The translations under genes and the position numbers were made by a program. The notes beneath the pieces are model-generated. The model was not told the DNA's origin and ran no database searches. It saw nothing but the letters and a program-made list of their open reading frames with translations. 64,000 nt of DNA from Sebastes aleutianus (taxonomy: Eukaryota; Chordata; Actinopteri; Perciformes; Sebastidae). The stretch is from contig CAKAKS010000039.1 in assembly GCA_916700875.1 (NCBI GenBank), positions 14,977,139 to 15,041,138 on the forward strand, given 5' to 3'. This document shows positions 29,981 to 41,516 of this stretch, piece after piece. How positions within the stretch are numbered: the stretch's first letter is position 1; each line of letters begins with the position of its first letter.

Positions 29981-30541
29981 TATCATTTGATCATTATGTG
30001 AAAAGTTAGTTGTCAACATGTTTTAAAGAAAGCTGCTCAGAAGTTCTTAAAAGTTGACAGCAAAATCCTGGGTTTGAAGGGTTGGATTTAGGAAAGTTGG
30101 AAAGCTGTTCTGCAGAACTTAAAGTTGGAGAAGTGGTTGAAAAAAATATAAAATATCAAAATATGATGGAGACATTAAGTGTAAAGGAAGATGTGTAAAT
30201 TTAGAGAGGAAAAATGTCTACAAAGGCATACCCATTTACAAACTGTAGCCTATTGTGTCTCATTTTATCATTATGTGAAAAGTTAGTTGTCAACATGTTT
30301 TAAAGAAAGCTGCTCAGAAGTTCTTAAAAGTTGACAGCAAAATCCTGAGTTTGAAGGGTTGGATTTAGGAAAGTTGGAAAGCTGTTCTGCAGAACTTAAA
30401 GTTGGAGAAGTGGTCGAAAAAATATCAAATATTAAAATATGATAGATTGACACATAAAACTGTGAAGGAAGATGTGTACATTTAGAGAGGAAAAATGTCT
30501 ACAAAGGCATATACATTTACAAACTGTAGCCTATTGTGTCA
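29981..30541 (+). repeat. Two-copy tandem duplication, unit about 280 bp
   Basis: Copy 1 (about 29981-30260) and copy 2 (about 30261-30541) share nearly the whole unit, from TCATTATGTGAAAAGTTAG through AAACTGTAGCCTATTGTGTC. Differences are a few substitutions and small indels near AAAAAATAT. No coding potential; identity unknown. Confidence 0.9.
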
Positions 30542-30787
30542 AAATCACACTAACACTTCATCTGGACAACATCAAGTAACCTCATTACTATAATGCAACA
30601 GATGGGAAAAGCGATAGCTGTAGAAATATCATAAACTGAAAAACAGCAACTCAGATTTTAAATAAAAAGCACATGATTTGTTATCGTTGCTGTCGTTATT
30701 GTGCATGTTTCATCTTACCTGCGCATTCAGATCCGTCTCTTCTGACTCACATGCAACACATGCAGCACATGCCCACCACGCTGAGCA

Positions 30788-30808
30788 CAGCAGCAGCAGC
30801 AGCAGCAG
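30788..30808. repeat. (CAG)7 trinucleotide repeat
   Basis: Seven uninterrupted CAG units. Confidence 0.95.
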
Positions 30809-31077
30809 CGTCACTCTCCTTAATTGCCTGACGACGCACAGAGAGAAAAGTAACCAAAAGTAAAAGACTCAACCTCGTCCCGACCAAAAAAAGAAAAGTG
30901 GATGGATAAACTGATACTTCCCCAAAATGTTTCCACTCCCCTTAATTGTAGTCAAACGCACACTAGCGCTCTTGAACTCTTAGTGCACTCTCTGTATGTG
31001 TGTGTGTATGTGTGTGTGTTGGGTGGTTACTCTGTGGCAGTTCGCCTCGGGAAAGACAGACGGTTAACTCCCAATTA

Positions 31078-31141
31078 TGCTGCTGCTGCTGCTGCTGCTG
31101 GAGGAGGAGGAGGAGGAGGAGGAGGAGGAGGAGGAGGAGGG
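31078..31141. repeat. Compound (TGC)n(GGA)n trinucleotide repeat
   Basis: About seven TGC units followed directly by about fourteen GGA units. Confidence 0.95.
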
Positions 31142-31282
31142 GCCCTCAGCATCTGCACCGCTGCCTGCAGGACCCAGTTGGTTGGGACCTTCCAGTGGTC
31201 ACTACACATCCTCACATTTCAGAAACAAGAGCAAAAGTAGAATTAAATAGATATTCTATAAGATATGCATAAGCTATTATGC

Positions 31283-31592
31283 TGTGTCTCAGAGGGGAGA
31301 GCAGGTTGTCCACCAAATTGAAGGTCGGTGGTTCGGTCGGTGGTCGATGTGTCCTTGAGCAAGACACTTAACCCCAAATTGCTCCTGAAGGCATAGCCAT
31401 CAGTGTGTGAATGAGTATTTAGATTAGATCTTGATATAGATCCAGGTGCAAAGTTGGCACCTTAGCAGCCTCTGCCATCAGTGTATGAATGTGTGTGAAT
31501 GGGTGAATGCTGACATGTAGTGTAAAGAGCTTTGAGTGGTCGGAAGACAAGAAAAGCGCTGTAGAAATGCAAGTCCATTTACCATTTATTAC
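31283..31592 (+). mobile_element. tRNA-type SINE
   Basis: Has GGTTCGGTCGG (B-box-like) near 31330, TGTCCTTGAGCAAGACACTTA, two copies of CATCAGTGTRTGAATG, TAAAGAGCTTTGAGTGGTCGG and an end in AAAGCGCTGTAGAAATGC then CCATTTACCATTTA. This arrangement is that of an abundant teleost tRNA-derived SINE. The 5' end is less clear than the 3' end. Confidence 0.75.
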
Positions 31593-31914
31593 AGTACAAC
31601 TGGAGTAGAAAAGCATTATTAAAGTTGTTCTCACAGTAATCAGTAGTTCTTAAAGTCTTCAGATTGTGGTTCAGATGCTCTGCCAAAATCTAAAGTGTTT
31701 ACAATCCATTCGCTCCGTTTCCCTGGGGGGTTTGCCAATACCTGGAAAAAAAAAATCCATTACCATCCAATAAGGTTCTTCTGCCATGGAAACGTTGTTC
31801 ACTGCTCCAGTAAATAGGACGGACCTTAGATAGGACTTGGCAAAGGGAGATATTTCTAGTCAGCTCAGCTCATAGAACCAGCTACGAGCCAGAAATATAA
31901 CGTTATGCTAGCTA

Positions 31915-32495
31915 GATTCAACGGCAATAACACTGCGTACGGTTGAAAAACAGTAAATATAATTTGACAGTATGTTTAACAAGACTAGCTAACTATCCAG
32001 CTATGTATGTCATTGATCCCAAATCAATATCAGGAGTTTCACGAAATCTTGATTAGCATAACGCTAGCATAAAACTAAGAGTGTGTTCCAATCCACGTAC
32101 TTCCAGAAGTACACTTCAATGTAGTGCACTTTGTTATCTGTTATTCTGTTATCTACGTATGTTTGAATAGTGGTCGTGGTTCCGCCGACAGTTGAGTGTG
32201 GAAAGTGTCCAGCGTTCCACACTCAACGATTTGACCGTTTTCAGTACAACATCCGGGTACTTTGAGTGCACTGCATTTTGTCGTACTTTCCAGTGTGAAC
32301 GCACTTATGCACTCAAAATAGTAAGTGTAAGTACAGAAGTACGCGGATTGGAACACACTCTAACATTATAACGCTAGCAAAATTCAAAGTCAATTAGCGT
32401 CACATTGCATACGGTTGAAAAACAGTAAACATAATTTGACAGTATGTTTAACAACAATACTAGCTAGCTATCCAGCTATGTCATTGTACCCAAAA
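31915..32495 (+). repeat. Direct duplication flanking the element at 32079-32360
   Basis: About 110 bases at 31915-32025 are repeated at 32385-32495. Shared landmarks are TACGGTTGAAAAACAGTAAA, ATAATTTGACAGTATGTTTA and CTATCCAGCTATGT. Confidence 0.85.
32079..32360. mobile_element. PIF/Harbinger-type miniature element
   Basis: The ends GAGTGTGTTCCAATCCACGT and inverted GAGTGTGTTCCAATCCGCGT are near-perfect inverted repeats. TAA lies on both sides (32076-32078 and 32361-32363), the TWA target duplication of PIF/Harbinger. 282 bp, no transposase. It sits between two similar copies of flanking sequence. Confidence 0.85.
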
Positions 32496-32499
32496 GACC

Positions 32500-34034
32500 A
32501 CACATATTGTCTGCGGCAGCGTGAAGTAGTGAGTTGAATAGGAATGGGATGCAAGATGACATATGATAGTCTAAGTTCAGAGTTGCAGTGTAAACTTGCA
32601 AACTGCAGCATGTGTGTTACAGTCGCCACCCTCTGGTGTTCAGAGGATGAGGCACTGAGTGACTAACTACACTCAGTGTTGTAAATAAAGATATTTAGAT
32701 TGTTTTTGTTGACAGCGCATTCATTTAGAACGGTGAACAAACAGTTGAACTGGAACTACTTGGACACCCTGCAGCCAATCAGAATCGAGTATTCACCCAG
32801 ACCATGGTATAAAGCTTTGTGATGGGTGTTTTATTACAAAAATGGTAGCAAAATATGATGGATAGACATCATAAGATAAAATGAGCTGATTGATATGAGT
32901 AGCACAGACATATAATAAGTATAAGAAGAATATTAGAATGTTATAAGGTGGACAGATAAAGAGCCTTGCATGACTTATTTCTAGGTCTAAATAGGAGTGA
33001 CTCACTGTCATGCCACTGGGATAATCCAATAATTGTTAAATTTGGGATATGTGAGCATGCATGTCCAGTCAAGGCTGGTGCTGATCATCTTTCTGAACCG
33101 GGTGTTTGCTCCTCTGGGTTTCCCTTAGGGCGCTGGAGAGAGGAAAGAACAGCTGTATTTGGGCTCAGGCAGCAGATCCTGCTGGGTGGGATGCCTTGGC
33201 CGTGTGTCTTTTAGACGGGAGCGTGTGGGCCCAATCCCCTGGATGATTTTCAAGTAAACATTGATTTTTTTTGGCACTCTCATAGATGTACACACAGACA
33301 TGAGTCAGTCCAAATCCAATACTTTTTTTTCCTCTCCTTCAGCAGAAGTTGTGGAAGGGTCAGAGCCAAGTACACTCAGAGGTCACATTCATCTAAGATG
33401 AGAGATGTAATGTTGGACCCAGAAAAGAGAGTTGAAGTCAGTGCGTTCTACTCATAAAGTGAGATGGGATAAACTTCTTATTGCACTTTGGTGGTAATTA
33501 AGCTATTGCTGCTCCGGCTCTGGGTGTGTATCTTCAGCAGATGTGACTGGGTCCCAGTTACCTAAGAGGATTAGGTTAAAGGGTTAACAGGTTAAAACAG
33601 TGTCCTCCCTGTTGGGAGGTTCAGTGTCAGGGTGTGCACTTCCTCAGGACAACTCCCACACATACACACACACAGTAAAACCATTAGAGATGAGCAGCAT
33701 TGATGCCATAAATTGTGTAAAGCACCACATACAGTACATACTGTGCATGCCTCCCTGCCCATTCTCCTGAGAGTTGTGCTAAACATTGTGTGTGTGCATG
33801 TAGGCTCCTGTACCATTTATCATTGTGAGGAACAAATTTCCACAAAATAAATTTTCATTCTGGGATATGAGCCAAAGGGCGTACGGTTTTAGCCTGACAA
33901 ATAGGAATACATCTCACAAGCTCCAGACACATGTTAAACAATTAGCAAAGTAGCCTACATTGTGAGTATTTCCTGCTCGTTGCAGATCATGGTCGGCATG
34001 CTCGGACACAGCAGCACCCCAAAATGCCCAAATG
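32500..34034. other. Non-coding, no recognised feature
   Basis: Nothing beyond short A/T and CA runs was recognised on either strand. Confidence 0.6.
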
Positions 34035-34529
34035 TTAAAGGTCCCATATTGTAAAAAGTCTTTTATATTAAAAAAGCAGGTTTAAGTGCTTTATATATAC
34101 TGTTAAACTATCAAAATGCTCAATATACGAAGAAATACACACAGCTCGTATTCAGAAATTGTGCGTTTGAAACAAGCTGATAGGATTTCTGTCCATTTGT
34201 GATGTCACAAATACACAATATTTAGACCATTACACGTTTTTAAACATAAACATTCTAAATGTATCCCAGTTTATTTCGTGTTGCAGTGTATGTAAATAAC
34301 ATCAGATGACAGGAAGTAAACATGGACCCAAACAGTTGCCTAGCAACGCAATTCCACTGAAATGCACTAAAACGATGCTTTTCAGACAGAGCATGACTAC
34401 AGGTATATTCAGGCAGACAGTGTGAGGAAAATAATGTGTGTTTTGAGCATTACAGCATGTAAACATGTTCTAGTAGAAACACAAAATACAAGTAAGAACA
34501 TGAAAATGAGCACGATATGGGACCTTTAA
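34035..34529. mobile_element. TTAA-ended miniature element
   Basis: The ends TTAAAGGTCCCATATTGT and inverted TTAAAGGTCCCATATCGT are near-identical inverted repeats. 495 bp, no ORF. This type is widespread in percomorph genomes. The TTAA ends may include the target site. Confidence 0.85.
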
Positions 34530-35886
34530 GAGACTGTTTGTAGCCCCTTTGTAGGATTTTTTTTTTAAATGTTCCAAGTCTCAAAAAAGAGAGTGATGCT
34601 GATAACAATGTACAACTTCCTTTTGTTGCAAATTAATTGAGAAACTGTGTTTAGTGGATTGGGTTAAAAGGATTTTGGCAATGTTCCCAGAACATCTGCC
34701 AAGTGATTTAAAAATCTGGAGCAAAGACCGACGACAGCACAGCAAGCGGTCCATTCGTCCAATTAGGAGCAGGAGCGGTTAATGGACGTCTGAGTGAAGG
34801 ACAAAATTGTTGATCATCTATTGTTCAGCCTCCTTGAAGAGATATTTGTCTCAAGCAAAATGTCTGCTGAGCCTTGAAATACAAAGTGAAAGAGTCATAA
34901 AGCAAAGTGAAAATTGTGGTTGAACTAATTCTGATAATGGTTAATAAAACATTTAATTTTAAAGTGATTTCCACTCTCAACATAGAAAGTGTGTGAATGC
35001 ATATGAATTTGTTGCACAAACAGACAATAGTGTTTCTTCCCACTACTTACACAATGGTTGCTTGTTTAGTGTCTCTTTTATCCCTATCCCTTGATATATG
35101 GAGTGTGAGTGAACTGAGGGGATTTGGCACTGCAAGATATGATAAAGCAAACCAAAGAATAGTCCCATAATCCCCAGTCGTTTCGACGATGTTGTTATCC
35201 AGTTGATCCTCCATTAAGAAGGATCAACCGCTCACTCTGGATGAGGTGGGAAGCTGCAGAAATGTGAGATCAGCGGTTAGTGGTTTTCAGAAGAATATGC
35301 CATCTTGGATAGTGCTGATTATCCTCCCGCACAATTGTGACGGTACAATGTAAACAGGAGAAGATCATGGACATTGGAGGAGGAAGAATCTGAAGTTATA
35401 GGGGAGCAGAAATTTCTACAAGGATGCAAAATCACTCATTTGAAGGGATCAACTCTTAACAAATTAGAAACACTTTCACTGGTGCATTATGTGTTTGGGA
35501 TATGTAAGTGGCCAATAAATCACTTCAGTGTTTGGTCCATATTCCCTGTCTCATCGTCTTGAAGTTTTGCTAAAGCACTTGGCGGCTGGTAAAACATCGA
35601 AAGTTAAGTTATAGTCTCCAGTAGTGAAATGAGGTGAGAGTGCAGAAATTCTTATAAACTTGGGCATCAATGTTCCATTAGTAGGTCCGCAGTCCTCCGT
35701 TGTTTAGAGAAGGAAACAGCTTTGTGGTAGCCATGTGGGAGAGGGCCTTGTGCGTAATCACACAAATAATGGACGTTTTAGGGTACAGAATGCAATCTGT
35801 GAGTAATTTCTAACCGTAATCGTGAAGATCTCCAGCGAGAGGGCAGTCAGCCAGGCTTGGTCACCCAGGGAGCCTCGACTCTATGT

Positions 35887-35922
<36 letters not shown>

Positions 35923-37562
35923 CATGCATGCAAGCAAGCCTCCGAGCTTTAGTGCCAATAGACTTGAACTGATTGACTAATCTTGATTACATGAGCTGCC
36001 ACCAGGCTCGTAGTGCTCCAACTCCAATTGGAGCAGAGATAATTATCAGTGATTGTTACTTATCAATGATTAGAAATAAGGATCATTAATTAGATCTCAA
36101 CTAGACATGTCAACAAGCATGGAAGGACTTTGAGTGTCCCAACAAAATTCAAATATACAGAAGTTCAGCAGAAGCATGAATGTTGATCAATGAAAAATAG
36201 GTCATATGTTTGTCTTTTACTAGCTACTTGAATAGGAGTGGTACATAAAGTGGTTTGTGCCTGTTGTGGTGCAGGGAGACTCAAAACTATTGAACATGTG
36301 TTTGTAGATTGTTTTCATTGTTTTCATGCTACACTTCTAACAATTCTATTTTTTTTTGGCCAATTTACATAATAAATTTGATCAATATCTTAGCAAAATG
36401 TTATATCCATAAAATGATCCATAGATGATAAGACAACCCTCCTTTTATACTTTTAAAGACACTGATTTTAAAACAAAAAACTTAAAACTCAAAAATTCTA
36501 AATTTGCAAAAACTATTAGATTATTTACACATTTCAAATTTATTCCAATTGTTTAACAGACCCCGATTGTTTGTTGTTTATATTCATCTTCTTTTCCTTT
36601 CCTTACATTTTATTTGTTTTATAATTTTTTGTTTTAATATTATCTTAAACTATAAACAAAGCCCTCGGACCATGACAAATGCCTCTTTGTCTAAGGACAC
36701 CTTCAGCATGTACACTCACAAACACACAATCCACCTTCTAGCTTCTCCTTCCCAGACAAGTAACCATAAAAGTCTTTAATGTACCATGAAAATGATGAAT
36801 GACAGCCAACACAATAAAACGAAATGGCCAACATTCAAACAGTTGTCAGCATACATCCAGGTTATGGCTGTGTTGGGATGACATCAACAGTGCTGTATAT
36901 ATCACATGAAGACTGGCGCTTTTCCACACTGTGGGTGTCACTTTGTAACTTATAGATCCAACAGTAACTGCCTCTCTGCAGTGTGTAGCTGGTACGATGT
37001 AGAGAACATTAATTCAGAGTTACTCCACTGTGAACCACCCTGTTTGAAAATCTACTGAATTCACTGTAAAGAGTTAAGTACAAGTAAAGCAATGTTTTTT
37101 ATTACAGTTTTGAGATGCTTCTTCCTTTTTGAGTATTTACATTTTATGAGACGGCGGTACTACATTTCTGAGGAACACTTTTTGTAGTTTTAACTTAATA
37201 AAACGTTTATCTGATGCATTTACTTGCCAGATTCTAGAGATCTACATACTGAACATTAATAATTTCATAAAACATGGCTTTTATAGTTGGAGCAAGTAGA
37301 TAGATCTTGTGCCACCTGAACTATCTACATACATTTTAAAGTCTGTACATTTATTAAAAATAAATTGTCATGTTGACCTTCTGGATAAGTGAAGAGGCTC
37401 AGGCGGAGATCTTTTTGGCTCCTGTGTGGGCATTTATTGAAGCACCATGTGCAGCAGTGTGACAAGAAAACAGCCCAACCCATTGGCGAGTTTAGACTCT
37501 TTTTCCACCCCTAAGAAATAAATATCAAACCCTGTGAGACCCACGACTGACTCATAAAGCTA
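34530..37562. other. Non-coding, microsatellite and possible conserved patch
   Basis: Contains (CA)n(TGCA)n at 35891-35931 and a perfect 12-base palindrome CTCCAATTGGAG at 36022-36033 in a TAAT-rich stretch. No gene recognised. Confidence 0.6.
35891..35931. repeat. (CA)n followed by (TGCA)n
   Basis: Fifteen CA units run into about three TGCA units. Confidence 0.95.
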
Positions 37563-37745
37563 CAGATATTGGTATCATATGAAACGAGTAAATCTAAGGC
37601 ATCCATTGGTATTAACCATGTCATGTTAGTTTTTTCAGGAAGGAGGATGAATAACGCTACAAAGTTAAGCACAATTTTGGCGAGGGAAAACTGGTATGGC
37701 GATTTTCAAAGGGGTCCCTTGACCTCTGACCTCAAGACATAAAGA
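37563..37745 (-). mobile_element. Fragment of the 7650/43718 hAT-like family
   Basis: GGTATCATATGAAACGAGTAA, CATCCATTGGT and AACCATGTCAT match the interior of the elements at 7650-8144 and 43718-44322. It then continues into sequence (AGGGGTCCCTTGACCTCTGA) that those shorter copies lack. Neither terminus is present. Confidence 0.65.
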
Positions 37746-38574
37746 CATTTCCACCATAACTTGATGCAGAAAAGGCAGAAATCGGTGCGTAACCTATATC
37801 AATAAGCCATAACACAATTCAAATACTATATGCTGCTTCTAGCTAACCCATTACCACACCACACACCACCTCATCTTTGCTTATTTTCTTCCTGTAACTT
37901 CCCATAAAGCCTTTCTTACACCTGAATAGTTTTGTAACTTTTAAACAAACACTGGCTCATCTCAGGCGTAAAAAGTCATTTTCTGTGCAGCCACTCCGCT
38001 GAGTGCTTTCTCTTTTCCTCCAATACACACACAGTGACCCAAACAAAACACTTTCCCAGACTAAACGGGAGGCAAACAATCACGGCTTCAAACATCACAG
38101 CCACGCAGTCTAAACAATAAACCCACAGCCCAATTAAATGCATTTTCCCAAATACACACACACATCTCAAAACTCACCAAGCCATACTGCCGAAGGTAAA
38201 CACTAAACACGTAGGCCCATTAGACTGCAACTGTAGCGAAAACATACAACCAGAGAGGTAGCTAGAAAGTGAGTTTTCCTCTCTGTGTCCATTTTGTTTA
38301 TTTATATTCAGAGTTTGTTAGTGGTTGTCAAGTGTCTGAGCGTGGGGTTATTTATTTATTTCTCAGCAGGAACATGCAGCTTTGTGGCTTTGAGAGCAAC
38401 AAGCTCTACAGTAGGAGTGAAGTAACCTGAAAGTGAAAAACAGGTGGGATGTACAGCAGCTCGAAGAAGAGAGGGATCGACACCAAGAGGTATGTTACTG
38501 TATGAAAGAAAAAGTGAAAAGAAGAGGAAAACACTAAAGCACAAAAATGTCATACCCATGCTAAAAGAGTAAAA

Positions 38575-39409
38575 TTTAAAGATGACCTATTATGCTTATT
38601 TTCAGGTGCATACTTGTATTTTTATTAGAACATGTTTACATGCTTTAATGTTCAAAAAAATCGTACTTTTCCCATACCGGCTGTGCTGCAGCATCTTTTT
38701 TCACCCTCTGTCTGAGTCTGCTCTGCTTGAGCTCCTCCTCGCCTTCCTACTCTGATTGGTCCGCTGGCTCACTGTTGTGATTGGTCAACTGAACCAAACT
38801 CTTTGGACTCTACTCCAGCTCCGCTCTAACTAGCTTTGTTTGAGAGAGTGCCAAACTAGCCGTTAGGCAGGTTTCAAACATATTTATTACACGGCTTTGT
38901 TGAATACTCAATTCTGATTTGTCAATAACGGCGTTCTACGGTCTGTTATTTCTTTATAGCAGACCATTGCTATGTATTACAGACTGTTGCTATGGGTGCA
39001 GTTATGATGTCAGCCTCTGGCGGACCGTTTTTATGTCAAATTAGTGATTTCTTATGTAAGTAGCCGTGTAACAAGCGGGATAATGTGCAGCTAGCAGGTA
39101 ATTGTTGTGAAATAAACCCCTTCAGGGCGATGCAAGACCCCCTCCACTCTGGGGTTTGTTTCACAACAATGACCGGCTCGCTGTACATTATCCCTTTCGT
39201 GTTACTTGGTGACATCACCACGTTGTGGAAGAAAAGGCAGGACTTCAAGCAAGGTGCTTCAGGCAGTTCAGGAGCAGTGTTTCTGTTGGGGAGAGGAACT
39301 CCCTTTGGCGTGGACTTTGGGCTTTGTAACTTTGCAGACCTTTAACAAGCACAAAAAAACCCAATAAAACACACTAAAGGAAAGGAAAAGAACAAAAACA
39401 TAATAGGTC
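38575..39409. mobile_element. TIR element (GACCTATTATG ends), probably with an insertion
   Basis: Left TTTAAAGATGACCTATTATG and the inverted right end GACCTATTATGTTT define the ends; the right end lacks the outermost bases. The interior contains ATTGGT-rich sequence and a strongly palindromic segment at 39077-39194 that looks like a separate insertion. Confidence 0.65.
39077..39194. repeat. Near-perfect 44-bp palindromic arms
   Basis: GGGATAATGTGCAGCTAGCA continuing to 39120 is inverted at 39151-39194 with about five mismatches in 44, around a 30-bp loop. Confidence 0.85.
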
Positions 39410-41447
39410 TGGATGGAGCCATGAATAAATCTTTGTCTCTACGTTATTTTATAGGTGAAGTTGGAAAACCCACAAAGAAAGAAAAACACCTGTGTCTTGA
39501 ACAGTATTTTCTTCTGTCTGATTATTTGCAGTCTCAGGTTTGTGCTGGACTCCAGCTGGTGAACATATTCCACTGTGAACAGTTAAAGAAGCATGTTGAC
39601 TCTGTATCTGAAATGATTCTGTGCAGGAAATAACCAAAGGGAAACCACAAATGTCTCACTCAGGTAGTCTCAAATGTTTCCCAGTGAAGAGATGCCAATA
39701 TCAGCATCACTTTGTCTCTTACATTATATCGTTTCTGCTCAGGAGAGAGGAGGAAAATACAGATTATGAAGGAGGGAGTGTCTGTCCGAGGAAATGGATG
39801 GCTGTTATCTTGCCACGACTTGTACAATTGAATGTTATTCTAAGAAAAATCATGAGCAGGAACGGGTGTAACAGAAATTCAAGCTTACGCATCACGGATG
39901 TTAGCTTGAGCTTCATATTCTACAGACTAGACAGTGGATCTTGGGGGATTTTTTTAACCTTAACACTGCCTCTACTATCACTCCAACCTGCCAGAAAAAG
40001 GTTCTTTTATTCAAGTCAAATCCAGACAAACTGTCCATTTTTTTTTGGCATGGTATCCAGACTAAATAATTGAGCTGACGACTGTCTGAGACCTTGATGG
40101 GCCTTCACATTCCTCTCTAGTGAAATAAACATCTGTGGATCTCATCGGATAAGCCGATGGCACTTCATAGGAGGAGGAGAAGACAGAAGGAGAGGCTGAT
40201 AGAAGGATAGAGAGTAAATTAGACCTTCAGGGGAGGAGGCTGACATGCGGCCTCAGATGGTCTGCAAGTCTTTGAACAAAACACATTTAACAACATACTC
40301 CCTTGTGTAGTTTGCAAGTGTGTGTGTGTCTGTGTGTGAGTGATAGGGCACAGCTGTGTTATGCAGGGTTTTATCAGGGAGACCTCTCCTCCCTCGATCA
40401 GCTGTTCCCCCACCGTGTAGAATAAATCCAAAATCTACAGTAATGGTTCAAACACGGGAGGTTTTCAATTATCTTTCCCTGCTAAGTGTTTAACAAGCCA
40501 ACTGTATCTACATCTCACAACTCACTTCACCTATTCTGTGAGGTAGAAATCTAAAAGAATAAACAAGTGTGTGTTTTTTGTGATATATATCGCAGTATGA
40601 ATCAGATAAATCAGAGACAAAACAAAAGCAAAACCACGCCATCATGTTATCCGCTGGTCATGTAGGGGTGTTGTCATCAGAGAGGGTCAGATGTCGGCAG
40701 CAGGGAAAGGAAGCGGAGACAGGAGGCATGTGCACTCAACTTCCTGTCGAAAGGCCTAATTGTCATGTGTCAGTGGGGACAGTGGAGGTTTTTCTGAGCT
40801 CATTCTCTCTCTCATTTCACCTTCCCTCTCTCCATCTCCGCCTTTTTTTTTTTTTACAGCTACATTGTTGACATGTGATTCATATCTATACCTTCAGGCC
40901 ATCACATAAGGGGGGGTAGGATAGATAGAGAAAGCTCAAGGGGAGAGAGAGGACTGCAGATAGAAACATAGCAATGCCTGTGGTTCAACTCTCACAGCTT
41001 ATCAAACATCAGAGATCACTCAGTCAGGGTGGGAAGAGGAGGTGGGGGGGGGGACTCGTTCCCTGAGGTGGTCCCACATTCACAAACATTGAGACAGGTC
41101 GCCTTTAAAGATGGAGTCGAGATTTGACATGCCAGAGTAAACAGTGAGCAAATGCTGTAAACACATTTCATTGTTATTAAGACCTAGAAGGGCAGCATTT
41201 TTAACGTGGTTCTTTGGAAAGGACAGAAGTGTACTCAATCAATACCTGCTCTGGGTTGTTTACAGTATTACTGTAGCTCTACATTTAGTCTTTTTTTTAG
41301 TGTATGTGTGGGTGGGATGCTGGGCTGCAGTGGGAGTATGTGTTTCAGTGTGTCAGCTCTCTGCATTCCCTAAATGAATCATTTTAAATCACCACCGCAT
41401 CCTGTGCTGGCTTCAGATTGTAATTGTGGTCACTCAAGCATAAAGAG

Positions 41448-41516
<69 letters not shown>

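Larger units (their letters stand above)
30542..31274. other. Non-coding region with two trinucleotide tracts
   Basis: Contains (CAG)7 at 30788-30808 and a compound (TGC)n(GGA)n at 31078-31141. Open frames crossing them encode only homopolymer runs. This is the most GC-rich patch of the right half, but no promoter or exon signal can be demonstrated. Confidence 0.6.

Noticed and set aside
29981..30541. CRISPR-like or satellite array
   Set aside because: Only two long copies, no spacers, and a eukaryotic context.
30902..31240. 112-codon ORF with poly-Ala and poly-Gly
   Set aside because: The homopolymers are simply the translation of the trinucleotide repeats; no conserved flanking protein sequence.
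39621..40073. 150-codon plus-strand ORF
   Set aside because: No recognisable domain or splice-linked neighbour; expected by chance in 64 kb of A/T-rich DNA.
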